The notes beneath the pieces are model-generated. The model did no database searches. It saw only the letters and a program-made list of their open reading frames with translations, and was not told where the DNA came from. From Pseudonocardia sp. TRM90224 (GTDB lineage Bacteria > Actinomycetota > Actinomycetes > Mycobacteriales > Pseudonocardiaceae), in NCBI RefSeq assembly GCF_021245725.1, contig NZ_JAJGSX010000023.1, positions 62,001-126,000 of the forward strand: 64,000 nt of DNA, written 5' to 3'. Shown here in pieces: positions 60,405 through 64,000 of this stretch. Numbering within the stretch: the first letter of the stretch is position 1; each line of letters begins with the position of its first letter. The position numbers and the translations under genes are program-made.

Positions 60405-60427
60405 CCTGGCGTGTGGTGGCGTCAGGC

Positions 60428-61432
60428 TCAGCCCAGGGCGCGCAGCTTCGGGACGACGTCCTCGGTGAACTGGGTGAGGAAGCGTTCCTGGTCGTTGCCG
60501 GGGCCGTGGAAGACGAGGTGGTTGAGCCCGGCGTCGACGTAGGGCTTGATCTGCGCGACGGCCTCGTCGGGGTCGGAGGCGACGATCCAGCGCTTCGTGA
60601 CCTGCTCGATCGGCAGCTCGTCGGCGAGGCGCTCCATCTCGATCGCGGAGCTCACCGAGTGCTTCTGCTCCGGGGTGAGCGACAGCGGCGCCCAGAACCG
60701 GGTGTTCTCGCGGGCCAGCTCGGGGTCACGGTCGTACGAGAGCTTGATCTCGATCATGTGGTCGACCTTCGCCGGGTCCCGGCCGGCCGCGGCCGCACCT
60801 TCGCTCACGGCGGGGATCAGCTTGTCGGTGTAGAGCTCCATGCCCTTGCCCGACGTGCAGATGAAGCCCTCACCGGCGCGGCCGGCGTACTTCGCGACGA
60901 CGGGGCCGCCGGCCGCGACGTAGACCGGGATCGGCTCCTCGGGCACGTCGTAGATGGTCGCACCGACGGTCTTGTAGTACTCGCCGTCGAAGTCGACCTC
61001 ACCGCCCGCCCACAGCTGGCGCATGAGCTGCACCGACTCACGCAGCCGCGCGAAGCGCTCCTTGAACTCCGGCCATTCCCGTCCGGAGACGGCGATCTCG
61101 TTGAGCGCCTCGCCCGTGCCGACGCCGAGGATCACCCTGCCCGGGTACAGCAGCCCCATCGTGGCGAACGCCTGCGCGATCACCGCCGGGTTGTACCGGA
61201 AGGTCGGGGTCAGCACCGACGTGCCGAGCTGGATCCGCGAGGTCCGCTCCCCCACCGCGGTCAGCCAGGACAGCGCGAACGGCGCGTGGCCGCCCTCGTG
61301 CCGCCACGGCAGGAAGTGGTCCGACACGGTCGCGCTGTCGAGCCCCAGCTCCTCGGCGCGCACCCCGTACTCCACCAGCTGCCGCGGCCCGAACTGCTCC
61401 GCCGACGCCTTGTACCCGATTCGCAACGCCAC
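60428..61432 (-). CDS. fgd: F420-dependent glucose-6-phosphate dehydrogenase
   Basis: The 334-residue protein is very close to mycobacterial FGD1: RIGYKASAEQFGPRQLVEYGVRAEELGLDSATVSDHFLPWRHEGGHAPFALSW, TSVLTPTFRYNPAVIAQAFATMGLLYPGRVILGVGTGEALNEIAV and IEQVTKRWIVASDPDEAV. It is a luciferase-like monooxygenase-family TIM barrel that oxidises glucose-6-phosphate and reduces coenzyme F420, the cell's main F420H2 source. GTG 61432 gives nearly the FGD1 length (336). It is divergent from the ABC transporter genes. Confidence 0.94.
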   Translation of the reverse strand: MALRIGYKASAEQFGPRQLVEYGVRAEELGLDSATVSDHFLPWRHEGGHAPFALSWLTAVGERTSRIQLGTSVLTPTFRYNPAVIAQAFATMGLLYPGRVILGVGTGEALNEIAVSGREWPEFKERFARLRESVQLMRQLWAGGEVDFDGEYYKTVGATIYDVPEEPIPVYVAAGGPVVAKYAGRAGEGFICTSGKGMELYTDKLIPAVSEGAAAAGRDPAKVDHMIEIKLSYDRDPELARENTRFWAPLSLTPEQKHSVSSAIEMERLADELPIEQVTKRWIVASDPDEAVAQIKPYVDAGLNHLVFHGPGNDQERFLTQFTEDVVPKLRALG

Positions 61433-61574
61433 GCCTCTGCCTTCCCGTGTTCCGGACCACTGCCACCGCAACTTGACCTGCACCCGGGTTCAGCTCGCAC
61501 AGTGCCTGTGTGCGCACTCCGACGGCCAAACTCGAATGCGGTGGACGGCCCGATTTCCTACCGTGGGTCAAGCC

Positions 61575-63365
61575 ATGAGCAACCCTGATCATTCCACCGA
61601 CGGCGGTCACGTCACCCTCGCGACCCTCCGTCGGCTGCGCCAGTACGTCGCTCCGCACCGCTATGCACTGGTGGGGAGCGGCCTTGCCGCGCTCGTGGCG
61701 ACTTTGGCCGGCCTGGCCGTCCCGCTCGTCACCCGCGCGATCATCGACGGCCCGATCGCGCGCGGCGACCTCTCGTCGCTGCCGTGGCTGGTGCTTGGCG
61801 TGCTCGCGTTCGGGCTTGTGGAAGCCGGGTTGATCTTCCTGCGCCGGATGCTCGTCGCGCGCCCGGCCAACCGCATCGAAGCGGCGATGCGCGCCGACCT
61901 GTTCGCGCACCTGCAGCGGCTGCCGGTGTCCTTCCACGACGGGTGGGCGTCGGGGCAGCTGCTCTCGCGCGCGACGACCGACCTGTCGACGATCCGGTTG
62001 TTCGTCGCGTTCTCCGGGATCTTCCTGATCGTCAACGGGCTCACGATGATCATCGGGATCCTGGTGCTGGCCTGGCTCTCGCTGTGGCTGGGTGCGATCG
62101 TGGCGGTCGCGGCGGTCCCGCTGATCGCGATCACGCTCGTGCTGGAGCGCCGCTACACGGTCGCGGCGCGGCGGGCGCAGGACCAGCAGGGCGACCTCGC
62201 GACGGTCGTCGAGGAGTCGGCGCTGGGCATCAGGGTGCTCAAGTCGCTCGGCCGCGGCCGCCTGCTCACGAGGCGGTTCGCCGAGGACGCCCGCGGGCTG
62301 CGCGGCACGGAGCTGCTGAAGATCCGCCTGCTCGCGGCGCTGTGGACGGTGCTCGTGATGATCCCGGAGGCCGCGATCGCCACGGTGCTGGGTATCGGCG
62401 CCTACGGGGTCGCGCAGGGCACGGTCACGATCGGCACGCTCGTCGCGGCCGTCACCGTGCTGACCTATCTGTACTGGCCGATCGCGTCGTTGGGCTGGCT
62501 GCTGGCCGAGGCGAGCAACGCGGCGGCGGCGACCACCCGCTACTGGGAGGTCCGCGACATCGTCCCGGCGATCACCGATCCCGAACGGCCGGCGGCGCTC
62601 GCGTCGCCGGTGCGCGGTGAGCTGGTCCTGCGCGACGTCCGTTTCGCCTACCCGGGCGGTGATCGGGAGGTCCTTCGAGGGGTGGACCTCACCGTGCGGC
62701 CCGGGGAGACGATGGCGCTGGTCGGCGCCACGGGCTCGGGCAAGACCACGCTCACCGCGCTCGTCCCCCGCCTCTACGACGTCACCGGCGGCGAGGTGCT
62801 GCTCGACGGCGTCGACGTGCGCACGCTGCGGCTCGCCGAGCTGCGCACGGCCGTCGCCACGGCGTTCGAGGACCCGGTGCTGATCTCGGCGAGCGTGCGC
62901 GAGAACGTCGCGCTCGGCCTGCCGGACGCTCCCGACGAGGACGTCTGGGAGGCGCTGCGGGTCGCGAGCGCCGACGGGTTCGTCGCGGCGTTGCCCTGGG
63001 GCCTCGACACGCGCATCGGGGAGCAGGGCATGTCGCTCTCCGGCGGGCAGCGCCAGCGCCTCGCGCTGGCCCGTGCCGTGCTCGGGCACCCGCCCGTGCT
63101 CGTGCTGGACGACCCGCTCTCCGCGCTCGACGTGCACACGGAGGCCGAGGTCGAGGCGGCGCTGCGGCGCGTGCTGGGCAACGTCACCGCGCTGGTCGTC
63201 GCACACCGGCCGTCGACGGTGCAGCTGGCCGACCGCGTCGCGATGCTGCGCGACGGGCGCATCGCGGCCGTCGGCGAGCACCGCGAACTGCTGGCCACCA
63301 ATCCGGACTACCGGGCCTTGCTGGCCAGCCTCGAAACCGATCAGCGGGAGGGGGTGGACGCATGA
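61575..63365 (+). CDS. ABC exporter half (permease plus ATPase), first partner
   Basis: The 596-residue protein has six membrane helices (about 15-310) and a nucleotide-binding domain: Walker A GATGSGKTT near residue 383, signature LSGGQRQRLALARAVL near 487, and LVLDDPLSALD as Walker B, where the catalytic Glu is Asp. This degenerate site is typical of one half of heterodimeric exporters. The second half gene overlaps by 4 nt. The substrate (drug, lipid or peptide) is unknown. ATG 61575 starts the family sequence. Confidence 0.88.
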   Translation: MSNPDHSTDGGHVTLATLRRLRQYVAPHRYALVGSGLAALVATLAGLAVPLVTRAIIDGPIARGDLSSLPWLVLGVLAFGLVEAGLIFLRRMLVARPANRIEAAMRADLFAHLQRLPVSFHDGWASGQLLSRATTDLSTIRLFVAFSGIFLIVNGLTMIIGILVLAWLSLWLGAIVAVAAVPLIAITLVLERRYTVAARRAQDQQGDLATVVEESALGIRVLKSLGRGRLLTRRFAEDARGLRGTELLKIRLLAALWTVLVMIPEAAIATVLGIGAYGVAQGTVTIGTLVAAVTVLTYLYWPIASLGWLLAEASNAAAATTRYWEVRDIVPAITDPERPAALASPVRGELVLRDVRFAYPGGDREVLRGVDLTVRPGETMALVGATGSGKTTLTALVPRLYDVTGGEVLLDGVDVRTLRLAELRTAVATAFEDPVLISASVRENVALGLPDAPDEDVWEALRVASADGFVAALPWGLDTRIGEQGMSLSGGQRQRLALARAVLGHPPVLVLDDPLSALDVHTEAEVEAALRRVLGNVTALVVAHRPSTVQLADRVAMLRDGRIAAVGEHRELLATNPDYRALLASLETDQREGVDA

Positions 63366-64000
63366 GCACCGAAGCCGACACCGACGGGTGGCTGGGCAGG
63401 TCTGAGACCGATGAACCCGGCGGGGAGTCAGACACCGACGTCACCCGTTCCGCCGGCCTGGCGCTGCAGCGCAGGGCGCGGGCGCTGGTCGGCGAGCTGA
63501 TCCGCCCGCACAAGCGCGCCGTCGCGCTGGCGTTGCTGCTGCTGGTGCTGGAGAACGCCGTGATGCTGGCCGGGCCGCTGCTGGTCGCGACCGCGATCGA
63601 CGTCGGTGTGCCGGCCGCACTCGACGGGCGGCTGGCGCCGCTGGCCTGGTCGATCGCGGGTTACGCCGCCACGGGCATCGTCGGTGCCGGCCTGCGCGCT
63701 GCGTTCCTCGTGCTCTCCGGGCGGGTCGGCCAGGACATCCTGCTCACGCTGCGCGAGCGCGTGTTCGCCCACGGGCAGCGGCTCTCGCTCGACTTCCACG
63801 AGTCCTACACGTCCGGGCGCCTCATCTCGCGCCTGACCAGCGACATCGACTCGCTGAGCGACCTGCTCGAGAAGGGCCTCGACGGGTTCCTCGGCGCGCT
63901 TCTGTCGGTGGCCGGCATCTCGGTGCTGCTGGTGTGGCTCGACCCGATGCTGGCCGGGATCGTGCTGGCCGGGTTCCTGCCCCTGCTGCTGCTCACCCGC
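63362..64000 (+). CDS. ABC exporter half, second partner, cut by the window end
   Basis: About 213 residues are visible. After an N-terminal acidic tail of about 35 residues come membrane helices typical of type IV ABC exporters (VALALLLLVLENAVMLAGPLLVATAIDVGV, GQDILLTLRERVFAHGQRLSLDFHESYTSGRLISRLTSDIDSL). The ATPase domain lies beyond the edge. Its ATG overlaps the first half's stop (ATGA), as expected for a heterodimeric exporter. Confidence 0.85.
   Translation, partial: MSTEADTDGWLGRSETDEPGGESDTDVTRSAGLALQRRARALVGELIRPHKRAVALALLLLVLENAVMLAGPLLVATAIDVGVPAALDGRLAPLAWSIAGYAATGIVGAGLRAAFLVLSGRVGQDILLTLRERVFAHGQRLSLDFHESYTSGRLISRLTSDIDSLSDLLEKGLDGFLGALLSVAGISVLLVWLDPMLAGIVLAGFLPLLLLTR

Overview
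The window is a high-GC actinobacterial chromosome segment. GTG starts, 4-nt ATGA/GTGA stop-start overlaps, a coenzyme-F420 glucose-6-phosphate dehydrogenase, a GarA-type FHA protein and a block resembling the mycobacterial pgsA2-gcvH-garA-DUF151-MerR-gcvP region together suggest a Pseudonocardiaceae-like organism. That placement is an inference; no rRNA or tRNA gene is visible to confirm it.

Left part (1-9.9 kb): a partial PEP-mutase-family gene with a TauE exporter, a STAS protein, an MFS transporter, a three-gene membrane/stress operon (Pro-rich protein, Holin-X-like protein, DUF3618), an MDR dehydrogenase, an SDR, and a secreted GH43 arabinanase. At 10-20 kb a divergent carbohydrate cluster lies around one 136-bp control region. 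To the left are a binding lipoprotein, two permeases and a ROK regulator. To the right are an MDR dehydrogenase without zinc ligands, an AP-endonuclease-fold isomerase, a GH63-like glycosidase and a ThuA protein. At 20-31 kb sit an arginase-family enzyme, two very large ATPase regulators (AfsR-like and LuxR), an Ada-AlkA fusion and a small, lower-GC two-gene cassette.

Middle (31-42.5 kb): a complete urate-to-allantoin operon (uraD-uraH-uricase), release factor 3, an alpha/beta-hydrolase that has lost its nucleophile and histidine, a Sua5/YciO protein, and the phenylacetyl-CoA epoxidase operon paaABCDE. A TetR regulator and a PaaG-like isomerase follow. Matching palindromic operators stand before both paa transcription units. 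At 42.6-51 kb is the glycine-cleavage/GarA neighbourhood: gcvP behind a tandem glycine riboswitch, an Rv1830-type MerR, DUF151, garA, gcvH and pgsA. The Rv1828/FtsR gene and the Rv1823-1825 genes expected from the mycobacterial order are absent, and inverted repeats occupy both gaps.

Right part (51-64 kb): an OsmC protein with a ThDP enzyme, a MEDS-STAS / MEDS-ATPase / SARP signalling group, a PucR regulator divergent from a symporter / 44-aa microprotein / FAD oxidoreductase operon, fgd, and a heterodimeric ABC exporter cut by the right edge.

The most distinctive feature is a set of large palindromes scattered through the window, nearly all at gene 3' ends. One family has the core GAAAGCCACTTTC (9923, 27370, 37022, 60352, with a relative at 11613 and a remnant at 28231). 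The other has the arm TTCCCCACCGTTTTG (20161, 33341, 45758, 50224). Two copies are exact 57-bp reverse complements of each other and two others are identical over 53 bp. They look like dispersed, copied bidirectional terminators.
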